NCBI GenBank assembly: GCA_932521035.1
Contig: OW051496.1
Location: forward strand, 8,680,001-8,744,000
Direction of reading: 5' to 3'
DNA length: 64,000 bases
DNA from: Oscheius dolichura
Lineage: Eukaryota; Nematoda; Chromadorea; Rhabditida; Rhabditidae
Shown: positions 48,867 through 60,179 of the stretch, one piece after another
Layout: each line of letters begins with the position of its first letter
Position numbering within the stretch: position 1 is the first letter of the stretch
Program-made: the position numbers and the translations under genes
The notes under the pieces: generated by a model
Seen by the model: only the letters and a program-made list of their open reading frames with translations
The model's database searches: none
What the model was told of the DNA's origin: nothing

Positions 48867-50050
48867 ATGTCAGCCTTCCCCCTCATTGGACTTCCTTCCA
48901 CTTCGTTGGAAAGAATTATCACGAAGGTGGCTTTTATTGTTTGTATTTCATTTTATCAATATCACTTCAGCTGGAGCAAAAGAGTTATGCTCGTCTGCAG
49001 CAGACCTGCCACAGTATGGCGGAGTTTGTCCGAACCGCTAGGAATGTAACTGTCTGTGTGAACAAGCGCGCTTCGCTCGAATGGAAGAAAGACGAAAACG
49101 AAGCGTCTTGCGGCTTTCTTTACGTATATATATATGATCCTGCAGGTAGAGAATATGTATATGACTGGTCTGACAATATCGACGTAGAGGGATTCTATGG
49201 AGCTCGCTTTGCTTCGATCTGTACCATATCAGGTCAGTTACCGTCTTCCAATGTTGAAATACCTATGAGATTTAGGAATTGAGATGGGATTTGAACTCTT
49301 CTGTTCCCTATTAAAAAAGTACCGCATCACATGTAAAAACCTGGATGTCAACTGCTTCGACGACAAAAATGGCCCGTCAAAGGAGCAATGCGCCGGTCTT
49401 CTCAAGAATTTGAAGCCGAATATAGTCAGCCTGCGCAGTGAAGGGTCCAATCGCTTCAAAGCGGTGTCTGCTTGGAAAGGACTGGTAATTTATATACGTT
49501 TCTATTTAGAATCAGATATTTTAGAAAAGAGCGGTTATTCGCGTGAGTCCAGACGATGCTCTTTCTGCGTTGCAAGTTGCCTCCTCGTGTTCCAGCTTGT
49601 TTATATCTGTAGAGGGAACCGTAGCCTTTGCCGCCGGACGGTTTTACAGTGTATTCGAGAGAATCCTTCAAGTAATAAGAGAACATTATTCTGACATCTC
49701 CTCCTTTTCAGCTTCTACACTCTGGATACACGTATATGCCCAATCTGTGCCGCTTCAGCATTGATATGACATGTGACGAGGATCTGCCTCCTTTAGACAA
49801 GCTGACTCTTAGCGGTTTCCAGCCAACTCTTGTGAGAGACCGGGCTGAACTAGGGAGATACTTCTACAAGTGTAACCTGCTGTCTAACGAAGTGTTCTTC
49901 GAACTCGCCATACTAAAGAATAGAGCATTCATTACTTATCCGTATTCTCGCGGGGGAGCATCTTCTCCAGTAGAAGCCCATCCTGTGGAGAGGTGGACAA
50001 ATCGTTTGAATTACAAAAAATGTTACATCTACAACCTATCCCGCCCCTAG
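48867..50050 (+). CDS. FB4: F-box/FTH-like protein, complete
   Basis: Exons 48867-48926, 48971-49232, 49276-49484, 49525-49671 and 49712-50050 give 1017 nt, 338 aa, the longest member here. F-box-like block FPLIGLPSTSLERIITK then LEQKSYARLQQTCHSMAEF is the closest in the array to canonical nematode F-boxes. The middle has LLKKYRITCKNLDV, CAGLLKNLKP and FKAVSAWKGL. The C-terminal exon is extended beyond that of its paralogues by about 30 residues ending LSRP. Exon 2 carries an insertion of Tyr/Asp-rich sequence (YVYIYDPAGREYVYDW). AATAAA at 50109-50114. Confidence 0.8.
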
Positions 50051-50245
50051 CCAAATATCCATATCAAATGACCTTACATTTTAACAGTGTTTATTGTAAT
50101 ATTTCCTAAATAAAAATTGTCTAATCTTGCTGAAAATATAAGGCGAAAAGCCGGCTTAAAAGCGCTATCAACTATCTCGCTTCGCTTCTCTCCGCTTCTG
50201 ACGACAGGAGCCCCCTTCCAGATCAATTTATATCCCCCTTCTGAT

Positions 50246-51348
50246 TTGACCGGCTTCTCGTTCTTTACATTTCCTTTTATTCTATTGGAGAAAGTAGTTA
50301 ACAAGGTATTCTTTCCCATTCATATTTACTTATAACTTATATTTTCAGCTATCAGAAAAAGAAAGTTATGCTCGTCTCCAACAGACTTGCCACGCTATGG
50401 CCAATTTCTTCCAGACCAACAAGAATGTGAGATTTATGTACGAGGAGAAGTTTCTTATACTGGATTGGGAACCGTCGCTCAATTCCATGTCTATAAAAGT
50501 TGATCACTGTATTCACCACGTCAATACAAGAGTACACACTCCCGTGGAATTGGAGTCTCTCTATGGTAGTCGCTTTGAGAGGATCGATATCAGATCAGGT
50601 TGGTGACTGCCCCTTAGCTTCTAAATGTTCTAAAAATTTAGAAATGTCCGAAAAGTTCGAACAACTCATTGATATTTTGAAGACATACCATATAAGCTGT
50701 AAAACACTGGATATGAACACGAGATGGGCTGGGAAGGGCCCGACGAAAGAGCAGTGCGTCGAAGTTTTCAAGCTCATCAAACCGGAAGGTATCAATTTAG
50801 ACAGTAAAGATTCTGATCGGTTTGAGGCTCTTGCTACCTATAAGGCTACGGTAATACCCTCTCCTCTTCTCCATTTATCCAGTAATTTTAGAAGGATATT
50901 TATACCAACGTAGTACCCAGCCAGGACCTCTCTTCTTTGAGTCTCCTGTCCCAGTTCCCAACTATTGCCATAAATATCGAGAAGAAGACGAAGACATCCG
51001 TGGGGATTGACCAACATGAGTTGTTCCATTTATTAGCGGATATTCTGAAGGTAATCCAGCTTTAAAACTCGGTCAAATTTTCCCCAATTTCAGTCTGTTT
51101 GTTCCCGATCTTTCCCAAATCTCCACAGCCTTGAAATCTTCTTCACCTGCGATGAGGTCCTGCCTCCGGTCGAGGAACAACTCCAGCGGCTACATGACCT
51201 CCACCCCGCTGTTGTGGAGCTAAAGAAAGATTGGAATACTTACCAGATTAGCGGATGTCATGGTCACTCCTTCCGAGTCTTAACCCAGAAAACAGAAGCG
51301 ACTATACTGTTTGGAGAACTCTCATGGTATATGGTCCTCTCTTTGTAG
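50246..51348 (+). pseudogene. FB5: F-box/FTH-like gene lacking its ATG
   Basis: All five exons are present with good splice sites (50246-50305, 50349-50598, 50642-50850, 50892-51050, 51094-51348) and no internal stop, which would give 310 aa. The codon that aligns with the conserved start (M-x-GF) is TTG (TTGACCGGCTTC), and there is no in-frame ATG upstream within reach of exon 1. The frame itself stays open upstream. The first in-frame ATG is in exon 2 after the F-box. Either this is a very young pseudogene, a non-ATG start is used, or an upstream exon supplies the start. The core retains LKTYHISCKTLDM, CVEVFKLIKP and FEALATYKAT; the final block is FFTCDEVLPPVEEQL. Confidence 0.65.
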
Positions 51349-51660
51349 ATATTTTTATCCTGATAATAAATAGTTTTTAATGTGATATGGAATGTTTATT
51401 TCTATTAATTGACTACTAGAGTGACGGCCAAACAGCTCTCTTCAATGCTATTCGATTTCTTCTTGAATTCCTATTCCTATAATTTTCTTTCTACTATTAT
51501 TCTTGCCCGTAATGCATATTTCTGCTATTATGGGCAAGAAAAAGGGAAAAATAAAATACGTAGTCACGTATCTGCATCAACGCGGAAAAATGTAAAAATC
51601 TTCTTTTCGGGGTTTTTTCGCTTTTCTATGTCTTTCTTTTCGATTTTTCTCTTTTAGATA

Positions 51661-54118
51661 ATGAATTCAAAGTTGTTGAACACTCGATTCCAATGCGAGT
51701 CTTTCATTGCCGCCTTGGTAGCGAGGGGAAAGCCGTTTACTTCGTGGAAAGAGAGGGTAAGCCCGATATTCCCCACAAACGTTTCGATTTACTTCTTTAG
51801 ATGGACTTTGTAATGGAGTTTCTGAATACTGAAATAGGAAACAATAAAGAACATGCAAGGGTCATCAACGAATTCATAAATAAATATTTAAAGGTTCGTT
51901 TTTTATGTACCATACAATTTTGAATTTAATTCAGAAGAAAGACGCACCAGAATGGGCAAAGGGAAAATTTCTCGACCGGCTGGAAAAGGCGCGCCAGTTC
52001 TTTGATTTGGGGACTCCGCCAGACGGTAAAAAATCTAAAATTACTGACTATAACATTTCTATTCCTATTACACGCTTCCATTTCAGAGATAGAACAATGT
52101 GTTTGGTTTATTGAGGCTTTAGTGGAGCGGGGAAAGGCCTTCGTAAATGAAGCAGAACGGGTAAGCCAGTTATTTAACGGCACATTCTTATTTATTTATA
52201 GACGGCGTTTGTTAAGAACTTTGTGGAGAAGTACCTGGGACACGCTAGTCAGTACCCGCTAGGAAACTTTATTAGGACAAACTTGAAGGTTTGTGCTTTG
52301 TTGGGTCAGTAATATTTCTGCCTAGAACAACTCCTATGCGAGTTGGATAGGGAATAATGAGAAGCTCAAACAGAAGATAGCTATCGCCCGGAAGTACTAC
52401 AGGTTGGAAATGGAATACGAACAAGGTTAGAGAGGGTTTCTTGATGTTTTCAAGGGGATGCCAGGGAGACGCGTACATGGTCAATACGTCCGGGGGCGCA
52501 GACGGGAGTGTCGCATGTTTGTGTCCGTATCTCGGCTATTTCTTGGTCGATTTCAAAAATTCAACCACCTAGTTGGAGAGCACGTCAATACGATTCTAAC
52601 GAATCCAGCCACGTCTAAACCGCACCGCCAATAACATCTGTAGCCCCCCAAACGTTGACAGAGCATATGTAACGTAACTCGGCGCGCCCAAAATGAGGCC
52701 TTCTTTTGGCTTACAGCATTTTTTCTTCTTCTGTAAACTCTTTTCCGTTTCAGCTTGCAAAATGACGGAGGCCCAACAAATCCAATGTGAGAATTTTGTT
52801 GAACGTTTGGTAAGAAGGAGGAAGCCATTTGCTCGTGTTAGCGAAAGAGTAGGTGGTGTTACATTAATAGTACAACTTACTTTTTACAGAAGCAGTTTGT
52901 GGCCGGCTTTATTGGCGATGACAGAGAGCTTGCGGTTACTATCAACACATTTATTATGAACTACATTATGGTATGTGAGTTTTGTTCTCAAGTGAGCATT
53001 CCCGGCCCGCTTCTCAAGTGAGCATTCCCGGCGCACTTTAGCTCCATCCAAAACGAATAAGACCGAACCGGGGGCGTAGTTGCCATGTAACATTTTCATT
53101 TCTATTCTGTAACGTTTTAAATTTTCCGTTTAGACAAATGTTTTTCCCCGGTGGTTCTCAAGAAATGATGAGTTCAACAGACGCTTGGAAATTGCCAGAA
53201 GAAACTACACGGGGAAGAGTAAGCAGCGACCGCAGAGGAAAAGGTCAGTCGGCAATGAGAAAGAAAGAAAGATCCCATGGAAAAATGATTGGGGATTCGA
53301 TGAAGACGCACCGGGAGGCTCTAGTAGCAGCTTGAAGGTATGTTTCTCTCATCTAATCGAAATATGAAAATGTTTAGAGGAGATACAACATTCGCTGGCC
53401 TGCGGCAGACGATGTTACGGATCAGAGGCGAAGGATAGATCCTGAAGTGGAAGATAAACCCGGAACTATGGATGGGCGAGTAGAAGAGGAAGAATTAACA
53501 GAAAATGGAGATGAATATAATGTATACCTGGGCACATCGAATACAGGACAGGATAATGAGGACGGCGGCTTTATCTGGGAAGGATCGCCGGATCCAGAGA
53601 CGGACTACGAGGCGGAGGCAGCTGGATGTTCCCTTCAAGATCACTCCGGTAATTCTTTTACTAATATGAGTTGTTATTCGTTGTTTCCAGAGGCTCTCAC
53701 ACCCTTCCAGCAAATCCAAGAAGACGTCCAGGGAATTAAAAGAAATATGCGTGAACTTCAAGGAGAGATGGCCGAGTTGAAGAAGTCGAACGCCAATATT
53801 GAACAGCAGTGCTCTCTAATATTACGTCAGTTAACTTCTAATCCAAATTAGTCACTATATTTAGAACTACTCACCCAGCGAGGGCATCCGGGTGGTACAC
53901 AACAGAACCCAGGGGATGACCCTCCACCAAATCTACCCGCTCCACTCAACGTCCCCCGGGAAACTCTTCTTCAAACTGGATATTCTTCGCGGCTAGAAGG
54001 GATTGTTCCAGAGGTTACCTTGATTAAAGAAGAAGGCCAGAAAATCCAAAATATTCCCAACGGAAGCAACGGATCTGCCCCACCAGTCTGCGATCTATGG
54101 ACCACTTATTGTAAATAG
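51661..54118 (+). CDS. unrecognised three-repeat helical protein with acidic and coiled-coil tail
   Basis: Twelve exons: 51661-51756, 51801-51893, 51935-52025, 52087-52160, 52202-52288, 52326-52425, 52754-52848, 52890-52970, 53134-53337, 53378-53648, 53691-53825 and 53865-54118, 1581 nt, 526 aa. Residues about 8-93, 94-180 and 184-268 are three diverged copies of one unit: an opening helix (FIAALVARGKPF, FIEALVERGKAF, FVERLVRRRKPF), a segment ending INKYLK, IRTNLK or IMNYIM, and a closing helix with a conserved Trp and ARKYY-like end (RLEKARQFF, KIAIARKYY, RLEIARRNY). Each copy is made of three exons ending in phases 0, 0 and (first two copies) 1. A basic stretch (KQRPQRKRS) follows, then a very acidic region (310-397), a coiled coil (QQIQEDVQGIKRNMRELQ) and a Pro-rich end. 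No signal peptide or membrane span. It is not related to the flanking F-box-like genes. Function unknown. Confidence 0.78.
52985..53036 (+). repeat. 26-bp tandem duplication in an intron
   Basis: Two copies of TTCTCAAGTGAGCATTCCCG plus GCC/GCG-rich tail lie head to tail in intron 8 of the three-repeat gene, differing at about one base. Confidence 0.7.
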
Positions 54119-54391
54119 TTATATAATATATTTTGGCCATAAACAGATTTTCCTGTGAGGTTTACTTTCTATTACTACGAATTGGTCGCTTTCCAACGTA
54201 AAAAACCTTCCTCTGGAAAACCAGCGCCGTTCCGATCCCGGTCCGTGCTATTAGAGCGCACTTTCAGTAGGCAGCTGATTGTTTTCCGACATATTGTTTT
54301 TCCATTTCAAGACATGTTGTTGTTACCAATTGTTTTCAGTTCTCAGATTTAAATCAACACACCGTCTGGTTAGGCCGTAACCTTCGAACAG

Positions 54392-55434
54392 ATGCCGGGA
54401 TTTCCTCTCACCCCTTTTCATTCAACCCTTTTGGAGAAAATTGTCACCAAGGTTTCTTCCTCTCCTATTTTTGATTTTAATAATAGAATTTCAGCTGAAA
54501 AAGAAGAGTTACTTCCGTATCCAGCAGACATGCCGTGGTATGGAGGAACTGATACGAAGTAATCGGAATATTTCGGTCTGCGTAGGTGAGAGTGCCACAC
54601 TCAGCTATTATATGGAGAAAGGGGCCATGATAATCGAGATTGATACGTATAGTAAGGGTAGTCTTGATATTCAGAGCCTCTACGGAGTGAGATTTGGCAG
54701 CATAACCATTAAAGAAGGTCAGTTGTTCCTTGCTAGCTTTTAAACCGCTTTTATATAGTCTTTAAGTACTACCCAGGAACAGCATGAGATGCAATGCAAG
54801 GAACTATCAAACTACCGTATCACATGCAACTTCCTATGTGTAGACTTTTACTGGTCGCCGAACAAGAATCAATCGATTGAGTTGATGAAGATTTTGAAGC
54901 CGGTACACGTAGCTATGAATACTAGAGAAGAACCCAATCGATACAAAGCTCTGTTGACTTGGAAGGGCCTGGTAAGTCTTGTTCTTGATTTGTTTTTCAA
55001 TTCTGTTTTAGGAGCAAATATCTCTAGAAGTGAGAATATCTTCCCTCCGCTGAAAATGTTTGCTCCTCTGTTTCCCAAGATGAGTATGATCGCCGAGGTA
55101 GGCAAGACGAACTCGCCGGGTGTCGACATTATAGTATTTCAATATTTTGAAGGGAGTCCTAGAGGTAAGCGGAAGAAGGTCCCAATCACACTTCTTTAAG
55201 AATCAATCGATTGAGTTGATGAAGATACGTGATTTCCTGTTTGGTTTGGAATGTAGGGAAGAACTGCCGCCAGTGGAGGAACAGCTGGAGAGACTCCGCG
55301 ACTACCATCCGGAGATGGACTACATTGTTCGATGCCGATTTGGCCGGGAAGGAGCTCCCTTCATGCTTTCAATGAGCAGGACATGTATAAGAGTAATTTA
55401 TAGGCCAGTATTAGGCCTCAATGAGGTTCATTGA
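54392..55434 (+). pseudogene. FB6: F-box/FTH-like pseudogene
   Basis: Exons 1 (54392-54451, MPGFPLTPFHSTLLEKIVTK) and 2 (54495-54717) are intact, with LKKKSYFRIQQTCRGMEEL. The third exon has lost its acceptor: where FB10 has TTTAG before GTACT, FB6 has TTTAAGTACT, so the only nearby AG would shift the frame. The fourth exon (starting 55016) begins EQISLEV in phase but must shift frame to reach the family block NIFPPLKMFAPLFPK. After 55165 a 29-base piece of exon 3 (54864-54892) reappears at 55198-55226 in place of the usual intron-4 acceptor, fused to the final block (EELPPVEEQLERLRDY). Three independent lesions make it non-functional as an F-box protein. A shortened product is conceivable from exons 1-2. 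Confidence 0.8.
55198..55226 (+). repeat. 29-bp exact internal copy of FB6 exon 3 sequence
   Basis: The 29 bases AAGAATCAATCGATTGAGTT... are the same as 54864-54892. The insertion sits where intron 4 should end and recurs in FB10 (about 61162-61190), so it predates the block duplication. Confidence 0.9.
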
Positions 55435-55685
55435 GCTCGTTTCTTTTTTTGTAAACAAAGAATAAATATTAGTTATCAGTTTGTTCTACGGCTTACTTGG
55501 TTGATTGAAAAGTCCGCGACTTTTACATACATATCTTTTTTTTGGCATTTTACGAGGCGGTTTTGGTGTCAAAATGATCCTCTTCTAATTCTCCGGAACC
55601 GTATCTAGTTTTTGATTGATGTTCCCAGTCATCCTGGCTCGCTACAGGCTGTTCTATTCCACCGTTTTTTTTTAAAACAGGCGCT

Positions 55686-55722
<37 letters not shown>
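55686..55722 (+). repeat. run of 37 G
   Basis: An uninterrupted poly-G tract lies in the spacer before FB7. The duplicated spacer at 63050-63060 has only five G at the same point, so the tract expanded (or the other shrank) after the duplication, or the length is partly an assembly artefact. Confidence 0.9.
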
Positions 55723-55723
<1 letters not shown>

Positions 55724-55913
55724 GGGTTACAGAAGTTTCATGAAATTCTAAACTAGCCCGTTTGAAGGCCTTATCGTTCTCTTTCAGACAAAGTAAAGGT
55801 CTATTCCGATAACCCACAGAATGGCCGAGTATCGCGCTTTTGTTTTTATTGTGGGAAACAGTCATACCTGATCGATAGGCATCCTTTCAGGTCAGATTGT
55901 ACCCTTCGATCAA

Positions 55914-57041
55914 ATGCCCGGATTTCCCTTTTTTCAACTCAATTCTACCCAGTTGGAGAAAGTCATTAGAAAGGTATCCACCGCCTATTCCATCCATACA
56001 CTTTTCAGCTGAAAGATAAGAGCTACTTCCGCCTCCAACAAACCTGTCGCGATATGGCTGATTGCATCCGAAATAATCGAAATATCTCGAACTGTGTGGG
56101 TGCAGAAGTCGAAATCCTCTGGGTCGATGGAGCAATCGATATAAGAGACGTAGGGGATGGGGGAAATCTGCAATCAGCTTCCTAGGCTTGCAAGTCCTTT
56201 TATCACGTGAAACGTGAATTCACCGAAACATCGATTGAAAGCTTTTTTGGAGTGAGATTTGCAAAAATAGTCCTACAAGGTAAACGAGCTCTCTGCCAAC
56301 TCCAACCACATTACATATTCAGATATGGAAGAAGAGGAATTCGAAATATTCTGTAAGAAACTGAAAGAGTACCGTATAAGCTGCACTTTTTTGGAGATGT
56401 TATCTTTTGAAGATAAAGAAGAGCCCTATAATTTACAATTTGGCGAGATGTTGGAGATGCTCAAGCCGGAACAAGTCTATATGCATAGTATTGGACGAAA
56501 CCGGTTTGAAACGCTTGTCGCGTGCAAGGAATTGGTAAATCCTGCTCATCTCTTCATTTTATCTTGGACTTTTAGAAGAAAGTAGAGTTACATGTGGATC
56601 CATATGATGTCGTCTCTGCTTTGAAGATTGCTTCCCCATGTGTGGACGTAGAGATACAATCAGTAAACAACGGCCACAACGACTGTGATAAACAGCAGTT
56701 TTTCAATTTATTGATATCAATTCTACAGGTATCCACATATTTATATTACAGTATTTGTTAATTTTCAGCTTCTTTGCTCTGAATCACATACAAATCTTCG
56801 CGTTTTCAAGTGTGCTTTGTCATGCGATGAACGGCTACCTCCTCCAGACGAACAACTCCAGCAGCTACAGGCTTTCCATCCGATATTTTTGAGAGAAGAA
56901 CCACATATTGAATACAAGAGACTTGTCTATCAGTGTAGTCTGAACCAGATTGGACTTACTGTAGAATTGAAATTGTTTGATTGGGGAAATGGAGTCACCA
57001 TCCAGTACAGAAGGCCTGTTCAACCCGCCGTGGCCCCATGA
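55914..57041 (+). CDS. FB7: F-box/FTH-like protein, intact if a 36-bp intron is spliced
   Basis: Exons 55914-55973, 56009-56149, 56186-56279, 56323-56534, 56576-56728 and 56769-57041 give 933 nt, 310 aa. F-box-like start FPFFQLNSTQLEKVIRK, then LKDKSYFRLQQTCRDMADC. In the usual exon 2 there is an in-frame TAG at 56183-56185. The stretch 56150-56185 starts GTAGGG and ends CCTAG, is exactly 36 bp and so can be removed as a small intron without changing frame; FB11 has the same arrangement. The rest is regular: KLKEYRISCTFLEM, GEMLEMLKP, FETLVACKEL and a C-terminal LSCDERLPPPDEQL. If the intron is not used, this gene is a pseudogene. Confidence 0.65.
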
Positions 57042-57734
57042 ATTTCTGCTCGACTTTCCCAAGGATTGTACTATTTTCTTGAAATAAGTTGTACTAATTT
57101 TGTTATGGATAAGGTCGAGGGTTCGACCCCCGCCGGGAAATTTTTTTCTAACGCTGTATTATGATTAAATGACACTTTTTAAATGCAAAAAAAATTTTAG
57201 GCTCGGAGAATTTAAGCAAAAAAAATAGCACCGAAAAATGGTCATTTTGGACAGGGCGCGCACCTTCTGAACTAGAAAAGTAGTATACCGCCATAAATTT
57301 TTCTCTATTTCTTGTTCATCCCTAAGTGAGAAAATGCCAAGGAATTCAATGGTGCTATTTTCAGTTGGTGTTATTTCGATTTTTGGACCGAAAGGACCGA
57401 TTTTCCGCAAAAAATAGCTGATTTTTGCATTAAACTGTGTTTTTCTCCACTAAACTTTGGTCAAATCAAAAAATTTCTTTTACCACTAAACTCAGCTTAC
57501 CGAGGCGGTTCGAACAAGCTATAGAAATATGGTGGTCCAATAGAAAATCAAAAAGTTAATTGTTTCGTCGACCAAATTTTAAAGAAGGATTTTAGCCGCT
57601 ATAACCGCATTTTCAAGAATTTGCACTATGATATTCGTGATCAGCGTAAAAAACTGAGTCAGATAGACTAGGTTAGAAGTCATTCTGAGATCCACCACCG
57701 CCCTCCGTTTCACGAGTCATACTGACTCTTATAG
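57042..57734. other. spacer with an isolated tRNA B-box-like sequence
   Basis: AT-rich spacer. GAGGGTTCGACCCCCGCC near 57117-57135 looks like the T-arm of a tRNA but has no other arms, so it may be a SINE or tRNA relic. No coding sequence is supported. Confidence 0.4.
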
Positions 57735-58455
57735 TCTCCATAAAGGAATTCAAGCAGTTCTGTAACCAGTTGGCTCACTATCGTATTACCTGCGATAGAC
57801 TGGATGCGGATGTCGCCCCACCCGGCAAGGAGCAGTGTACCAAGCTGTTCCAGCTTCTAAAACCAAGAAAAATCCAACTGGATAGTAGAGAATCCAATCG
57901 GCTTGAAGCCCTATCTTGGTTCTATCTTGGAAAAAAGCGGTAAATTGGCCCTTTGTTTTTTATCAATTTCTGGTAATTTTAGCAAAGTGTTTATCTGGAA
58001 GTGACTCCAAATGAGGTTTTCCCCGCGATGAAACTGCTCACTCCTCATTTTCCTAAAATAAACATCGTCGAAACGCTAGCGAAGACCAGTCCGCCCCTCG
58101 AAATCAACCAGTATTTCCATTTGTTGAAAGGAGTCCTGGTGGTAAGAAAGGGAAGAGCTCTTCGATTTATGGTCAATTTCAGTATCTCCGCAGCCAACCC
58201 CTGCCCAATCTGCGTCGTTTCTAGTTCGGGATAGGAGAAGAGGGAATGTACCTACCCCCGGTGAAGGAGCAACTGAAGAGACTGTGTGACTATCACCCGA
58301 CTGTTTTGAAAATAGAAAATGGAATCGACAATGTCCATATTGTACAGGGAAGACTCGGCCACAGGGGGCTGTTCTTCGAGTTGACGATGACCAGAAGATT
58401 GGCAAGGATCTGTTACAGGCCGGAGAGAGAGAGGGAGCCTCAAGTGATTCAGTAA
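57735..58455 (+). pseudogene. FB8: 5'-truncated F-box/FTH-like pseudogene
   Basis: Only the last three family exons remain: 57735-57939, about 57983-58141 and 58181-58455. There is no F-box-encoding exon upstream. Exon 3 (FCNQLAHYRITCDRLDA) contains an 11-bp tandem duplication (TTCTATCTTGG near 57910-57931) that shifts frame just before the donor. The last exon has an in-frame TAG after LPNLRRF, with the expected sequence (LPPVKEQLKRLCDYHP) continuing in the same frame. AATAAA follows at 58484. It is a relic; the exon 4 part (TPNEVFPAMKLLTPHFPK) is the clearest match to the family. Confidence 0.85.
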
Positions 58456-58854
58456 ATTCTTTCGTCCCTTTTTGTCTAAATGAATAAATGTATAAACAGT
58501 AAATCATTGTTTTAATTTCAAAAGGATAAGCCATGCCTAAATTTTCTTCAGGCGGTGTTTCCAGCATAATCTCACAGAAAACGTGATATTTTCTGCAAGT
58601 ATTGTTCGGAAATTAGAACAAAATCTGTTTTGTTATTAAAAATGACTAAACCCCCGCAGATTTCCTTATCTATCAGGAAATTCCAATCAATGGCACTGGG
58701 GCGTATTTTCAAACGAATGTTCAATTTCTCACTAGTATTTCACACTGCTTATATATTAGGTTTTTAATTTTTCTAGTCATTTTAAAATCATCTTCACTCT
58801 GCTTCCTTTGTTCGATAAAGAACCACCACGTATTTCAGAACAGATTCCATTCTA
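58456..58854. other. spacer before FB9
   Basis: AT-rich, with the FB8 poly-A signal. No gene is supported. Confidence 0.5.
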
Positions 58855-59866
58855 ATGGCGGCTTTTTCTCTGCCCGTTCTTCCTTCCACCCTTTTGGAGA
58901 GAATTATCACAAAGGTATGACTTTCCTTTTTTTCATTTTACAGACAGTTTTTGCAGTTAAACGGAAGAAGTTATACCCGCATGCAGCAGACATGCCGTGA
59001 TATGGCTGAACTTGCTCGAGCCAATCGGAATATCAGAGTCTGGTTCGACGGGCGCTTCACTCTGGAATATAGTGGCACCCTAACGGTCAACGGAATCGCC
59101 GTTGACTGTGAAAGTTTGCATGGAGCTCGATTTGATTATCTCAGGATCAACTTAAGTTGGTTATTGCGTTTTACTTTTCCAGCAAGAATTTAGCAATACA
59201 CCTTGATAAACTGAAACAATACCGCATAACGTGTAAAACGCTGGATATGAATTCTGGACGTGCTGGCATCCCGACAAAGGAGGAATGTGTTGAACTATTC
59301 AAATCGGTAAAACCCGAAAGTGTCACTATGAACAGTGTGACGTCAAACCGCCTCGAAGCGCTACTAACCGCACCCTCGCTGGTAAATTTGATCTCTGTTG
59401 ATCCCCTATTTTTCCAGAAAAAAATACGCGTGTTTGTATGTGCAGAAGAGGTTTTAGCTGCAGTGGAGCTGCTGACTCCTCGTTTTCCGGAAGTTGAGAT
59501 CATAGAAGATTCAGTCGACCACTGGGCTCCGATTGATGATATAGACCAGTATTTTAATATGTTGAAGGGAGTGCTAGAGGTAAGACGGAGAAGTTATTTC
59601 CAATTTCTAGTTTATTTCAGTATCTCCGAACTGAATCGCTGCCAAATCTTCGCGAATTTCGGTTCGGCTTATCGTGTGAAGACTGGAATGAGACTCTTCC
59701 CCCGGTGGAGGAACAGCTAAAAAGACTGGTCGAGTACCGCCCAGCCGTGCAGAGATCCGAAGGCAAAAACACAGTAGTCCAATGTAGTTTTGGTCGTGAA
59801 GGGCCAGTTTTTGAAATCACTATGTGTAAAAGTTGGGGGCGCGTTGTGTATAAACCGGTACTGTGA
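58855..59866 (+). CDS. FB9: F-box/FTH-like protein, complete
   Basis: Exons 58855-58914, 58957-59155, 59194-59381, 59418-59579 and 59621-59866 give 855 nt, 284 aa. F-box-like block FSLPVLPSTLLERIITK then LNGRSYTRMQQTCRDMAEL. The third exon is shorter than in its paralogues (it lacks the start of the helix before LDKLKQYRITCKTLDM), apparently because its acceptor has moved to a site nine bases downstream of an older one (a TAG in GAATTTAG). CVELFKSVKP and LEALLTAPSL replace the usual LKP and WKGL motifs. The last exon is regular (LPPVEEQLKRLVEY). Likely functional. Confidence 0.75.
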
Positions 59867-60179
59867 TGCTATAATTTATATTATAGCCTATACCCTCTAC
59901 TCTCTTTTTGTGTAAGAAAAGAGCCATTTCATATTGATATAATTTTCTACAAATGAACATAAAGATATTTGTTAGTCTATGCGCAAGACAGGGAAATCCC
60001 TAAAATTACTTTCCTTTCTTATCCAGCGATGCGTTTGAATGGGCGTCTTGAGTATGTCTGGCCGTGATATCACCATGGTGAGGGAGAGTGTTGGCCTGTC
60101 GGGCTGACCGGCCCGATCTTGACATTTCCTCCTTTCAACACAGCTCCGCTTTCAATTAAGATTGCATCCGGAAGTGCTG
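59867..60179. other. spacer between FB9 and FB10
   Basis: About 310 bp with a TATA-like AT-rich start and GC-rich end. Nothing is supported as a gene. Confidence 0.5.
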
